From Labilithrix luteola (GTDB lineage: Bacteria; Myxococcota_A; Polyangia; Polyangiales; Polyangiaceae), in the NCBI RefSeq assembly GCF_001263205.1, contig NZ_CP012333.1, positions 6,128,501-6,192,500 on the forward strand: 64,000 nt of DNA. Direction: 5' to 3'. A program made the translations under genes and the position numbers. Shown piece by piece: positions 34,804-44,688 of this stretch (its first letter is position 1; the number at the start of each line of letters is the position of its first letter). The notes beneath the pieces were generated by a model. That model had not been told where the DNA came from, did no database searches, and saw nothing but the letters and a program-made list of their open reading frames with translations.

Positions 34804-36678
34804 ATGCAGCTTCGCCATTCTTTACGCACCCTGGTGCTGTTCGCGGCGGTCGGCGCCATCGCGGCGGCGTGCGGCTCCGAGTTGGCGGACCCGACGCCCG
34901 TAATCACGGACGGCACGGACGGCGGAACCCAGCCCGTCGTGGACGGCGGCGTTCGCGACGCGACGACCGAGGACGCGAGCGAAGTGGACGGCGGGAGCGG
35001 CGGCAAGTGCGATACGCACTGCTCGGCCGACCTACTCAGCGTCGTCGACTGCAAGAACCAGCTCGTCATGATGTGCCCGCCGGGGCAGGGCTGCGGGGCG
35101 AACGGGTGCATGCCGGCATGCGAAGCGGCCGTGCAGGCGAAGAGCTCCATCGGGTGCGAGTACTACGCGGTCGCCCCGGATATCATCGCTGACGCGAAGG
35201 GCGCGTGCTTCGCCGCCTATCTCACCAACGCCTGGAACCAGCCGATAACGATCCAGGTCGAGCGGGCTGGGACGACGCTGCCCGACAACATCGCTTACCT
35301 GCCTCAAGGCTCCGGCCAGTCCATCACGTACCAGGCGCTCCCCAACGGGCAGCTCATGCCGGGACAGGTGGCCGTCGTCTTCCTCAGCGGCAGCCCGAGC
35401 GCCCCGATCGGGCGTTGTCCAGCGGGGGTGAACGTCGGCTACCCGCAGGACCCGTCGGTGAATCAGACCGGCATCGGCGACGCGTTCCACATCACCACGA
35501 GCGCGCCCGTCGTCGCCTACGACATCTTCCCGTTCGGCGGGGGCAACGCGGCGGCGACCAGCGCCACCTTGCTACTCCCCACGGGGGTCTGGGACACGAA
35601 CTACATCGCCGTCGACGCGTACGCCCAAAGCCAGCTCGTTTCGAACGCCGCGCCATCGATGGACATCGTGGCCAGCGTGGACAACACGCACGTGACCATC
35701 GTCCCGACGGTGGCCATCGTGGGCGGCGGCGGGGTGAGCGCGGCGCCCGCGAAACAGCCGGTGGTGTACACGCTGAACAAGGGCCAGTACCTCCAGATCT
35801 CCCAACCGGCGGAGCTGATCGGCAGCGTCATCGAGGCCGATCAGCCGGTCGGGCACTGGGGGGGCGCCTCGTGCCTCAACATCCCGGCGAACGTCGCCGC
35901 GTGCGATTCGGCCCACCAGCAAATTCCGCCGCTGAAGGCGCTTGGCCACGAGTACGTCGCGGTACGCTACCGGAACCGCTTCGACGGGAAAGAGGAGTCG
36001 CCGCCGTGGCGCGTCGTCGGCGCCGTCGATGGCACGGTGCTGAGCTACGACCCAGCGCCCCCCAAGGACGCGCCCCTCGCGCTCGAGCGGGGCGAGTTCT
36101 TCGAGTTCAGGGCCAGCGGGCCCTTCACGGTGAAGAGCCAGGACGACACGCACCCGTTCTACATGGCCGCCTTCATGACGGGCTGCGCGGAGACGAACCC
36201 GGACCAGTCGGACTGCCGCGGCGATCCGGAGTTCGTCAACGTGATCCCGCCGCAGCAGTACCGCTCGTCGTACACGTTCTTCACCGATCCCACGTACCCG
36301 GAGACGAACCTGATCCTCGTCCGAGGCAAGGGCACGGGCCAGGGCCAGTTCGAGGACGTGTCGCTCGACTGCGCGGGCACCATCACCGGCTGGGCGCCCG
36401 TCGGCGCGGCCGGCGATTACGAGTACGCGCGGCTCGACCTCGTGACCGGGAACTTCAAGGGGCAGAACGGCTGCGACAACGGCATCCACACGATCAAGTC
36501 CAACGGGATGTTCGGTCTGACGGTCTGGGGTTGGGGGAGCGCCGCCTCCGGCAGTTCCTTTGGCTGCTCGGGGAGCGTCTGCGGCGGGCTCTACTCCCAG
36601 GCCGTGAGCTACGCTTACCCCGCCGGCGCCGGCGTGTGGGCCATCAACCAGGTGACCGTCCCCACGACCTCGCCCTAG
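34804..36678 (+). CDS. IgGFc-binding-protein-like lipoprotein
   Basis: 624 residues. Lipobox IAAAC at about residues 19-23, then an Asp/Gly/Thr-rich linker and a Cys-rich segment (CDTHCSADLL...CGANGCMPACE, about residues 65-110). The rest resembles the N-terminal domain of IgGFc-binding proteins: repeated strands such as APVVAYDIFPFGGG, NTHVTIVPTVAI, and the paired AFMTGC...DPEFVNVIPP. Such proteins are abundant in myxobacterial surfaces and may mediate adhesion. GGAGGGAG precedes the ATG at 34804. A pair of 21-bp tandem repeats begins 5 bases after the stop. Confidence 0.82.
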   Translation: MQLRHSLRTLVLFAAVGAIAAACGSELADPTPVITDGTDGGTQPVVDGGVRDATTEDASEVDGGSGGKCDTHCSADLLSVVDCKNQLVMMCPPGQGCGANGCMPACEAAVQAKSSIGCEYYAVAPDIIADAKGACFAAYLTNAWNQPITIQVERAGTTLPDNIAYLPQGSGQSITYQALPNGQLMPGQVAVVFLSGSPSAPIGRCPAGVNVGYPQDPSVNQTGIGDAFHITTSAPVVAYDIFPFGGGNAAATSATLLLPTGVWDTNYIAVDAYAQSQLVSNAAPSMDIVASVDNTHVTIVPTVAIVGGGGVSAAPAKQPVVYTLNKGQYLQISQPAELIGSVIEADQPVGHWGGASCLNIPANVAACDSAHQQIPPLKALGHEYVAVRYRNRFDGKEESPPWRVVGAVDGTVLSYDPAPPKDAPLALERGEFFEFRASGPFTVKSQDDTHPFYMAAFMTGCAETNPDQSDCRGDPEFVNVIPPQQYRSSYTFFTDPTYPETNLILVRGKGTGQGQFEDVSLDCAGTITGWAPVGAAGDYEYARLDLVTGNFKGQNGCDNGIHTIKSNGMFGLTVWGWGSAASGSSFGCSGSVCGGLYSQAVSYAYPAGAGVWAINQVTVPTTSP

Positions 36679-36683
36679 AAAAC

Positions 36684-36788
36684 GCGGGTGGAATAGGCCT
36701 GAGCGCGGGTGGAATAGGCCTGAGCGCGGGTGGAGTAGGCCTGAGCGCGCTCAGAGAGCGTCCCCCAGCGCTCAGAGAGCGTCCCCCA
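36684..36788 (+). repeat. Two adjacent families of 21-bp tandem repeats
   Basis: Family A, GCGGGTGGAATAGGCCTGAG plus C, occurs three times (36684-36704, 36705-36725, 36726-36746; the third has one change). Family B, GCGCTCAGAGAGCGTCCCCC plus A, occurs twice directly after it (36747-36767, 36768-36788), then the start of another. Both units are 21 bp. The tract lies between the convergent IgGFc-binding-like and FG-GAP genes. Confidence 0.9.
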
Positions 36789-36906
36789 GCGCTCAGGCGC
36801 TTGCTCGGCTCGTTCGGACGCGCTCCCCCGACGCTCTGGCGCTCGGCAACCCGTCACCGCTGGCCGAGCGGCAGGCAAGTCGCACGAAATCCTGGGGACG
36901 AGGCGC

Positions 36907-38685
36907 TCAATACACGCACTGGCCCATCGTTCCGCCGGTCCGATTGTCCACGAAGACGACGGGCGTGCTCGATGCGGACAACGTGCTGCCGCCCATGAAG
37001 AGAAAGAGGCGAGCCGTTTCTCCGTCGTAGGAGGGATGACTGCCTGCAACGATGTCCGAATGCCCGTCACCGTCCACGTCTTGACCGTGGAGTGAAGAGG
37101 CCAGTTCGGATTGATGATTGGGGAGCTCGAGCTTGATGGGCGCCGTTTGTGCGGTGATTCCGCCGGCCCCTCCCGCGAAGACGTAGGCGCGTCCGAGCTC
37201 GCCGTAGTAGTTCGGCGCGCCGACGCCGATATCGTCGTATCCGTCGCCGTCGACGTCTCCGAGACCCGCGACGGCTTTGCCGAACGCGATCCTCGGGTCA
37301 CCGGGCACGGGGCCGGTTTCGCCGATGAGCGCAACGGGCGTTGCGTCCGCCGCGATCCCGCCGGCGCCGCCCGAATAAAGATACGCGCGCCCCGAGCCTC
37401 CTCCTCCGCCGGAGGGATCGCCGTCTTGCGGTGCGCCGACAATCAAATCCGAATAGCCATCGCCGTTGACGTCCCCCGCGTTCGCCACCGCATGTCCGAA
37501 ACTGTAATTGATGTTGGTCGGCCCCGGGCCCTTCAGAATCACGGGGCCCTCGAACGTTCCGCCCGCCTGTCCCCTGTAGATGTACACGCGGCCCGTCGAG
37601 GTTCGCTCGGCGCCGACGACGAGGTCCGGCAAGCCGTCGCCGTTGATGTCCCCCGCGGCCACACTGCATCCGAACCGGACATCTGTGGTCTTGGGATTCA
37701 GTGTCGTCGGGTTGTCCTTGAGTCCGGTTTCGCTCCCGTAGAAGACGAAGGCGAGGCCATATCCTTGGTTGGCAGAGGGATCGCCCACGAGGATATCGGC
37801 GTAGCCGTCCCCGTCGACGTCCCCCGCGGGAGCGACGGCGTAGCCGACCCCGGCGACAGTCGTACCCGCGACCGAGGCGCCGACGATATCCGGCGTCGCG
37901 CTCGCGGACATGCCCGTCGCGCTCCCGTAGAAGGCATAGACGCGTCGCTCGATGGACGAACCGACGATGAGATCGGCATAGCCGTCTCCATTGACGTCGC
38001 TCGAAGCGACGGCGTTGCCGAACCAGGACGAGCCGCCTTGAAGGATCGTCGGCATCGCGTCCTTCGCAATGCCGTTCTTTCCGCCCGCGAAGAGGTAAAC
38101 CCCTCCTTTGACGGCCGTGTTGTTTCCGCTCCCCGTCGCGATCTCCGCGTAGCCGTCACCGTCGACGTCGAGCATCGAGCCCCAGCTCGTGTCGACGGCG
38201 CCTCCGCTGCGCGAGCCCACCGAGAATTCCCAGGTGCGGCTCACCGCGCCGCCCGCGCTCACACGCCAGTAGACCACGCCTTTCGGAAGCGGTTGGTCGG
38301 GGATCGCGCGCGTGCCGGACGCGTCGACCGTCGCCGTTCCGACGTGCTTCGTGCATGCGCGATCCGCGCAGAGCTCGACGGCCGCGCCGCTCGCGCCGGA
38401 CGGCATTTGCCAGCGCAGTGAAGGTCGTTGCGACGTGACGGTGGTCGTCGAGAGCGGCGCGACGAGCCTCGGCGCAGGGCCGCTCGCGGCGTCGTTCGTG
38501 CCGTCGGTGTTGCTCGACGCGTCGGTGCTCCCGCTCGCGTCGCCGTTGCCGTTGCCGTTGTTCGACGTCACGCCTCCGTCTTCGCCCAGAGCGTCGCCAG
38601 GGCTCGAGTCGCTGCTCGAGCAGCTCGCAACGAACACCAAGCCCAGCGACATCGCTTGAACGAAGAGGCCAACGATTCGCCGCAT
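36907..38685 (-). CDS. FG-GAP/integrin-alpha-like propeller lipoprotein
   Basis: 592 residues. Lipobox VASC near residue 22, then a Ser/Gly/Asn/Asp-rich linker, a domain to about residue 180, and seven FG-GAP repeats. Each repeat carries a calcium-binding loop of the DxDGDGxxD type, for example DVDGDGYAEIATG, DVNGDGYADLIVG, DINGDGLPDLVVG, DVDGDGYDDIGVG and DVDGDGHSDIVAG. Seven repeats would form a closed propeller. It is probably a calcium-dependent surface adhesin or binding protein. The ATG at 38685 is used because the signal begins there; the ribosome site is weak. Confidence 0.9.
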   Translation of the reverse strand: MRRIVGLFVQAMSLGLVFVASCSSSDSSPGDALGEDGGVTSNNGNGNGDASGSTDASSNTDGTNDAASGPAPRLVAPLSTTTVTSQRPSLRWQMPSGASGAAVELCADRACTKHVGTATVDASGTRAIPDQPLPKGVVYWRVSAGGAVSRTWEFSVGSRSGGAVDTSWGSMLDVDGDGYAEIATGSGNNTAVKGGVYLFAGGKNGIAKDAMPTILQGGSSWFGNAVASSDVNGDGYADLIVGSSIERRVYAFYGSATGMSASATPDIVGASVAGTTVAGVGYAVAPAGDVDGDGYADILVGDPSANQGYGLAFVFYGSETGLKDNPTTLNPKTTDVRFGCSVAAGDINGDGLPDLVVGAERTSTGRVYIYRGQAGGTFEGPVILKGPGPTNINYSFGHAVANAGDVNGDGYSDLIVGAPQDGDPSGGGGGSGRAYLYSGGAGGIAADATPVALIGETGPVPGDPRIAFGKAVAGLGDVDGDGYDDIGVGAPNYYGELGRAYVFAGGAGGITAQTAPIKLELPNHQSELASSLHGQDVDGDGHSDIVAGSHPSYDGETARLFLFMGGSTLSASSTPVVFVDNRTGGTMGQCVY

Positions 38686-38761
38686 CGCTCGATGGTATCT
38701 CAACCTCGCCGATCCCCGCACGACCGTTCCGAATCCAGACCGCCGGGACGGCCACCCGCCT

Positions 38762-40363
38762 CTACGCGGCCTTCTTCCGATCCTTGACCATCTTGAGGAC
38801 GGCCTTCGCGTCGCTCGGCCGGAGCACGCCGGTCACGACGGCGAGCAGGCCGTAAAGCCCCGCATCCCCCGCGAGCCTCACGGCGGGATGGATGCCCAGG
38901 TGCGCGACCTTCCAATCCGCGGCCGCCACGACGGCGCAGATCGCGAGCGACTTCACGCTCGACAGGATCCCCCGCCGATCGAGCGCGCGGTCTCGAAGCA
39001 CGGCAAGGAACGTGAACATGATGATGAGCTCGCGAAGCGACAGCGCCATCGCCACGCCGGTGCCGGCGCCGCCCGGTCCCCACTTCGAGGTGATCGGGAC
39101 GGCGAGCACGACCAAGACCGGCAGCAGCACCAATCCCGCGATCGAGATGACCGTGATGGTCCAGGACCGATCGAGGATCATGAGCGCCAGCCAGAGCAGC
39201 ACGTTGGCGTACGCGAACACGAAGGTCGGAGCGAGCCAGGCCAGGCTCCCCGCGGCGGGCAGGAACTTGTCCTTGATGGTGATGTGGATCCAGTACTCCG
39301 CGCCGAGCGCGAGCATCAGCGTGAGCGGCAACGAAACGACGTTCACGCCCTCGAATCCTCTTCGAAGGATCTTGTAGAAGTCGTCCTCGTTGCGAGCCTT
39401 GGCGCGGCTCATCATGGGAATGAGCACGCCGCTCATGATGGGCGAGAGCAGCGCCGACAGTCGCGCGATCTCACGGGCCGCTCCGTACCAGCCCACCTCT
39501 TCGGATCCGGCGGGCACGAGCGAGCGGAGAATGACGACGTCGATGGTCGAGCCGAGCGTCACCGCCACGTTGGCGATGAAGAACGGAAACGAGACCTTGA
39601 GCACTTCGCGGGTCGCGGCCGCGTCGAAGCGCAATTTCAGGTCCACGGCCTCCCGCGTAGCAAGGAAGAGGAACGTCGCCTTGAGTCCTTCGGCGACGAC
39701 CATGGGCATGGGCAGCACCCAGAACGGCGCGTTGAACGTCACGGCCGCAAAGGTCCCGCCGCCCCAGAGCACCTTGGCGACGACGTTGGCCACGGCGAGC
39801 CCCCCGACCTTCGAGGCGGCTTGCAGCGCCTGCTGGAAGGTCTGGTTCATCGCGGTGAACAGGTACGCGATGCCGAAGAGGGCGCCAGCGATCTGCTCCT
39901 CGGGCAGCTTGTGACTGAGGCTGAAGAACCCGTAACCAAAGAGCGGCACGAGGACGAGCGCGCGCGAGAGCATCACGCCGAGGAAGAAGTCGCTGGCGTG
40001 CTTGGGCCGGATCGCGATCTCGCGCGAGATGTACGTGTCTACCCCTAGGCTCAGAAAGACCGCCAGGGAGGCCGCGAACTGGTCGCCGTACTTGTAGTAA
40101 CCGTAGAAAACGGGGCCGAGGTACTTGGGGAGCTTGAACGTGACGATGAGGGCGACGCCCCACGTCAGGACCATCGACGTGGCGAGCTTGAGAGCGTTGC
40201 GAAATGCAAGGCTTCCTTCGCGCGACGCGACATGCGCCGTCCCGTGCGCCTGCCCGGCATCGGCGTTCTCGGCGTGCTGGTCGTTCTCGTGCTGCCCCGC
40301 GCGCTCGGCAATCTGTGGGATCTGTGCCTTTTGTGCGCTCGTTGCGCGCGGTCCGCTGTCCAT
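38762..40363 (-). CDS. Wzx-like polysaccharide flippase
   Basis: 533 residues with 12-14 predicted membrane helices, in the pattern of the MOP superfamily (polysaccharide transporter/Wzx). The first helices (KLATSMVLTWGVALIVTFKLPKYLGP) and the GVDTYISREIA and FPFFIANVAVTLGSTIDVVILRSL segments fit the family. It would move lipid-linked repeat units across the inner membrane for the Wzy-like polymerase. The start is uncertain: ATG 40363 is used, but GTG 40438, with AGGTGG 7 bases upstream, adds 25 residues. It is divergent from the second kinase gene. Confidence 0.87.
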   Translation of the reverse strand: MDSGPRATSAQKAQIPQIAERAGQHENDQHAENADAGQAHGTAHVASREGSLAFRNALKLATSMVLTWGVALIVTFKLPKYLGPVFYGYYKYGDQFAASLAVFLSLGVDTYISREIAIRPKHASDFFLGVMLSRALVLVPLFGYGFFSLSHKLPEEQIAGALFGIAYLFTAMNQTFQQALQAASKVGGLAVANVVAKVLWGGGTFAAVTFNAPFWVLPMPMVVAEGLKATFLFLATREAVDLKLRFDAAATREVLKVSFPFFIANVAVTLGSTIDVVILRSLVPAGSEEVGWYGAAREIARLSALLSPIMSGVLIPMMSRAKARNEDDFYKILRRGFEGVNVVSLPLTLMLALGAEYWIHITIKDKFLPAAGSLAWLAPTFVFAYANVLLWLALMILDRSWTITVISIAGLVLLPVLVVLAVPITSKWGPGGAGTGVAMALSLRELIIMFTFLAVLRDRALDRRGILSSVKSLAICAVVAAADWKVAHLGIHPAVRLAGDAGLYGLLAVVTGVLRPSDAKAVLKMVKDRKKAA

Positions 40364-40558
40364 CTTGTCTCGGTTGATCGGCGAGTCGTGGCGCCGCTTC
40401 GGCTCGGGGCCGAAATCGACCCCCGCCAACGCTACCACCTCCCGGCCACCTCGGTGCTGGTCGAAGCTGGTCGGAAGCGGGCCAAGACGACCGACACGGG
40501 CCTATCACGGCGAAGTCACCCGTTAAGAGGGTCGCTTCGGAGACGAGGTCCGCGTAGC

Positions 40559-41416
40559 ATGTCATCCGTGCAACTAGCCCCTGGCTCCCAGATTGGAGTC
40601 TACGTACTCGAGTCATTGCTCGGGTCGGGGGCCTTCGGCGTGGTGTGGCTCGCGCGTCGCAACGACAATGGCGCGCGAGTTGCGATCAAGGTGCTCCACC
40701 CCGAGGCCGCGGTCTCGAGGGAGAGCGTCGAACGTTTCCGCCGCGAGGCGTGGGCGCTCTCGCGACTTCAAAGCCCTCATATTGCCCGCATGTTCGAGTT
40801 CCTGACCGGGCCGCCCTTCGGGATGGCATTGGTCATGGAATACATCGACGGGGAGCTCCTCTCGGATCTCTTCAAGCGGGCGCGTTTCTCGATCGAGGAC
40901 GCGATTGGGCTTGGAGTCGGTGTCCTGAGCGGCGTAGCGGAAATGCAATCGGTGGGCATCATTCATCGCGACATCAAGCCGGAAAACGTGATCTTGCGGC
41001 CGAACCCGAACGGGTGGCACGCCGTGATCTTCGATTTCAACCTCAGCCGCGTGAAGAAGCCAGGCAGCAAGACCAGCAGCCTGACCTCGATGCATGCGGC
41101 GATCGGCACCGTCCCCTACATGGCGCCCGAGCAGCTGCTCGACGCACGACGGGTCACCGAGTCCTCCGACGTCTACTCGGTCGGGACAATCCTGTACCGA
41201 GCGGTCACCGGAGCCCTGCCTTTCGACACGCGTGAGAGCCTCCGCGAGAAGCTCCAACAGGAAGCGCGGCCGCTCACCACGGGACGTGACGACACACTCG
41301 CCAAGGGCTTCGAACGCGCGATTGCGAAATCACTTCGTCGTCGGCCTTCGGAGCGGTACGGCAACGCCCAGCAGATGCTGGACGAGCTTACAGGATTGGT
41401 CGCGGGAGCTTCGTAA
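40559..41416 (+). CDS. Compact Ser/Thr protein kinase with DFN in place of DFG
   Basis: 285 residues, a kinase domain only, with no membrane segment. Gly loop LLGSGAFGVVW, VAIKVL lysine, HRDIKPENV catalytic loop, and MAPEQLLDA are intact. The metal-binding DFG reads DFN at residues 159-161 (FDFNLSR). Hanks-type kinases with DFN are known and may still be active, because the Asp is retained. It precedes the glycosyltransferase-acyltransferase gene by only 2 bases, so it is likely co-transcribed and may regulate polysaccharide synthesis. GAGGT lies about 9 bases upstream of the ATG. Confidence 0.92.
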   Translation: MSSVQLAPGSQIGVYVLESLLGSGAFGVVWLARRNDNGARVAIKVLHPEAAVSRESVERFRREAWALSRLQSPHIARMFEFLTGPPFGMALVMEYIDGELLSDLFKRARFSIEDAIGLGVGVLSGVAEMQSVGIIHRDIKPENVILRPNPNGWHAVIFDFNLSRVKKPGSKTSSLTSMHAAIGTVPYMAPEQLLDARRVTESSDVYSVGTILYRAVTGALPFDTRESLREKLQQEARPLTTGRDDTLAKGFERAIAKSLRRRPSERYGNAQQMLDELTGLVAGAS

Positions 41417-41418
41417 AC

Positions 41419-44400
41419 ATGGCCGACGGCGCAGAAGCAAAACGCGCAGTACGAGCCGCAAACGCCACGAACGCCACCAGCACGCGAGCCCGACTCGCGG
41501 TGGCCGGCGTTGCGCTTGCGTTCTACGCGCTGTTCATCCTCCGAACGAGCTTCTCGATCGGTGGCACGCGGTACTTCGTCCTCTTCGAAGACGCGATGAT
41601 CTCGATGCGCTACGCGCGGCATCTCGCGGCGGGCGACGGCCTCGTCTGGAACGTCGGCGAGCCGCCCATCGAAGGCTTCACGAACCTGCTCTGGGTTCTC
41701 TGGATGAGCGTCGCGCACACGCTTGGGCTCTCCGAGTCCAAGGTGTCGCTCTTCATCATGCTCACGGGGGTCGCGATCCTTCTCGCGACGGGACTCGTGG
41801 TCTCGAAGATCGCACGCAAGATCGTCGATGCGCCGTGGGTGCCCGTGGCGGTGCTCGCGGCAACGCTGTTCGACTATCCGCTCGTCTTCTGGACGCTGCG
41901 CGGCATGGAAGTCGGCGCGCTCGCGCTCTTCGTCTACACGCTGCTCTGGCTCGTGCTCGAGAACGAAGACGAGTTCAGCCTCCCGCGTTCACTCCTGATG
42001 GGGGCCCTGACGGCCGGCGCGCTGCTCATTCGCAGCGACTCGGTCGTGCCCGTGGGCCTCATCTGCCTCTATGGCTTTCTGACCTGCTCGCGCCGCTTCG
42101 TCTTCGCGGCGTGCATCGGCGCGTTCGCCGGCACGGCGGTGGGCGGGCAGACGCTGTTCCGCAAGGCGTACTTCCACGAGTCGCTGCCGAACACGTACTT
42201 CCTCAAGCTCTACAAAATCTCGGCGCTCGCGCGCATCAAGCGCGGTGCGTTCGTGGCGCTGGAAGTCCTCACGATGCACCTGGCGGTCCCCGTCAGCATC
42301 GTGCTCGCGAACCTCGGCTTCGATCGTGAGCTCCTCACGCGCTCGGGCCTCGAGAAGATCGCGAAGAACAAGCTGCTGCGCCGGCAGGTCCTTCTCGGCA
42401 CGCTCTTCGCGGCGCAGATCGGCTACGCCACGTACGTCGGCGGCGACGCGTGGGAGTGGATGCTCTACGCGAACCGCTACATGTGCATCGGCATGCCGGC
42501 GCTCATCGTGCTGGTCGCCGTCGTCCTCTCGCAGGTCGTCGCCTCGGCGGACAAGGAATCGAGCCAGCTCTTCGCACGCCGGCTCTCGATCGCGCTCGTC
42601 GGCTGCGGCCTGCTCCTCGTCGCGCTGAACGTCTTCGCGAAGAAGTTCCCGGAGCAGGGCATCGCCGCCACGATCACCTTCAGCAAGAAGGCCTTCGCCA
42701 TCGGCGGCGCGCTCGTGTTCGCCGGCGCGCTCCTGCGCCTGCGTGACATGCGTGAAGGCATCGCGCAGGGCCTCACCGCTCTTCGCCGTCGCGTCGGCAA
42801 GCAGCACACGGTCACGGCTGCCGCGCTCGCGCTGATGGCCATCGTGTGGCTGCCTGCGCATCTGTTGCCGTTCGCGCAGTGGGCCACGCAGAACGCCGCG
42901 CAGTACAAAGACGAGGCGAACTACACGCGCCTCGGCATCCTCATCCGCGAGACCACGCCGCCCGAGCTCCGCATGGCCGTCGCCGCCGCCGGTGCCACGC
43001 CGTACTTCGCGCAGCGCCCCACCGAAGATCTCCTCGGCAAAAACGATCGCCACGTCGCGAAGCTCGAGCCGCGCGGCGTCTTCTCGCCGGGCCACGACAA
43101 GTGGGACTACCAGTACAGCCTCGGCGAGCGAAAGAGCGACCTCATCGTCGAGACGGTCGACGTCAACGAGGCCGACGATGCGTACATCTCGAGCCTCGGC
43201 TTCGAGAAGCTCGAGAACGGCATGCGCCTGCGAACGTCGGCGCCGGTCGTTCATCGCGACATTCTCGGCCGCGAGATGACCGACGGCGCGACGCTCTTCA
43301 CCGCCCTCGGTGAGCTCGGCAAGTCCTTGCCTGCGGGCCTGCTCGGCATCGACATCGTGATGGTGCTCGCGTTCGGCCTCGTCATCGGCGGCGCGTTCCG
43401 CGGCATCGTCCGAGACCACGAGTCGTTCGAGGATCTCTCGCCGATCGCCCTCGAAGAAGAGGCGCCGCTCGACGACTCCGCGAGGGCCGCCCTCAAGGGC
43501 GCCGAGGCGCGGGCGATCCCCACGCTCGACGGCATGCGCGGCATCGCGGTGCTCCTCGTCCTGATGTTCCACTTCGCGTGGACCTTCCCGGGCGACGACG
43601 GCGTGCCAGCCACCACGTTCATCGACAAGATCGCCACGCACGTCCATGCCTTCCTCTGGTCGGGCTGGACGGGCGTCGACCTCTTCTTCGTGCTCTCGGG
43701 CTACCTCATCACGCGCGGTCTCGTGACACCGTCGAAGAAGCCGCTCGGCACGCGCATGAAGAGCTTCTGGATGCGCCGTGTGCTGCGCATCTTCCCGCTC
43801 TACTACGCGTTCATCATCGTCGGCACGATCATCGGGCTCGCGCTCGGCACAGGCTGGATCCCGGGGCCGTCGTACTGGCTCTACATGCAGAACTACACGC
43901 TCGCCTTCGACGACGAGGTGCTGCGCTGGACCGCGCACTTCTGGTCGCTCGCGATCGAGGAGCAGTTCTACTTCGTCTGGCCGATCGTCGCGCTGATGGT
44001 CTCGCGGAAGAAGCTCATTCCGACCATCCTCGTGCTCGTGCCTGCGGTGGTGATGCTCCGTGGCCTGCTCGTCTTCAAGGGCGCGCAGATCTCCGCCGTC
44101 GCGGACCTGCTGCACGACACGAACGGCATCGCGAAGTTCGTTTACCGAGCGACGTTCACCCGTGCCGATGGCCTGCTGCTCGGCGCCTTCGTCGCGGTCA
44201 CGCAGCGCGAAGTCTCGCATCCGGTGTCGATCGCTTGGCGCCGCCTGCGCTTCCCGATCTTCGTCTCCACCGCAGTCGCGCTCGCGGGCCTCTATGTCCT
44301 CGCGCACGGCCTCAACGACTACGATCGCCGCATCATGGGCGTGGGCTACGTCACGCTCGCTCTCTTCTTCGCGAGCACCATCTCGCTCTGCGCCGACGAG

Positions 44401-44676
44401 CAGATCGGCGAGAAGACCCGAGCGTTCCTCTCGTGGCGCCCGCTCGTGGCGTGCGGGAAGGTCAGCTACGGCATGTACATCTTCCACTGGCCGCTCGTCG
44501 TCCTGCTCGTGCCGCGGCTCGAGAAGATGCACGTGGGCATGCCGGTGGCCACGCAGATGGCGCTCGATACGGGCGTCATCCTCGGCTGCATCGCGATCAT
44601 CTACGTGGTCGCGACCATCAGCTTCCGATTCTTCGAAACTCCGTTCTTGAAGCTCAAGGGACGGTTCCACGACTGA
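41419..44676 (+). CDS. Fusion of GT-C-type glycosyltransferase and acyltransferase-3
   Basis: 1085 residues. The N-terminal part (about 30-640) is a multi-pass GT-C-like transferase. It contains FEDAMISMRYARHLAAGDGLVWN, closely like the acidic motif region of arabinofuranosyltransferase AftB-type enzymes, and EGFTNLLWVLWM. The C-terminal part (about 695-1080) is an acyltransferase-3/OafA domain: LDGMRGIAVLLVLMFHF with the conserved Arg and His, then GVDLFFVLSGYLITRGL and ten or so helices. One protein may therefore add both a sugar and an acyl group to a lipid-linked polysaccharide, with the active sites probably facing the periplasm. It starts 2 bases after the kinase stop. Confidence 0.85.
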   Translation: MADGAEAKRAVRAANATNATSTRARLAVAGVALAFYALFILRTSFSIGGTRYFVLFEDAMISMRYARHLAAGDGLVWNVGEPPIEGFTNLLWVLWMSVAHTLGLSESKVSLFIMLTGVAILLATGLVVSKIARKIVDAPWVPVAVLAATLFDYPLVFWTLRGMEVGALALFVYTLLWLVLENEDEFSLPRSLLMGALTAGALLIRSDSVVPVGLICLYGFLTCSRRFVFAACIGAFAGTAVGGQTLFRKAYFHESLPNTYFLKLYKISALARIKRGAFVALEVLTMHLAVPVSIVLANLGFDRELLTRSGLEKIAKNKLLRRQVLLGTLFAAQIGYATYVGGDAWEWMLYANRYMCIGMPALIVLVAVVLSQVVASADKESSQLFARRLSIALVGCGLLLVALNVFAKKFPEQGIAATITFSKKAFAIGGALVFAGALLRLRDMREGIAQGLTALRRRVGKQHTVTAAALALMAIVWLPAHLLPFAQWATQNAAQYKDEANYTRLGILIRETTPPELRMAVAAAGATPYFAQRPTEDLLGKNDRHVAKLEPRGVFSPGHDKWDYQYSLGERKSDLIVETVDVNEADDAYISSLGFEKLENGMRLRTSAPVVHRDILGREMTDGATLFTALGELGKSLPAGLLGIDIVMVLAFGLVIGGAFRGIVRDHESFEDLSPIALEEEAPLDDSARAALKGAEARAIPTLDGMRGIAVLLVLMFHFAWTFPGDDGVPATTFIDKIATHVHAFLWSGWTGVDLFFVLSGYLITRGLVTPSKKPLGTRMKSFWMRRVLRIFPLYYAFIIVGTIIGLALGTGWIPGPSYWLYMQNYTLAFDDEVLRWTAHFWSLAIEEQFYFVWPIVALMVSRKKLIPTILVLVPAVVMLRGLLVFKGAQISAVADLLHDTNGIAKFVYRATFTRADGLLLGAFVAVTQREVSHPVSIAWRRLRFPIFVSTAVALAGLYVLAHGLNDYDRRIMGVGYVTLALFFASTISLCADEQIGEKTRAFLSWRPLVACGKVSYGMYIFHWPLVVLLVPRLEKMHVGMPVATQMALDTGVILGCIAIIYVVATISFRFFETPFLKLKGRFHD

Positions 44677-44688
44677 AGGTCGTGACGG

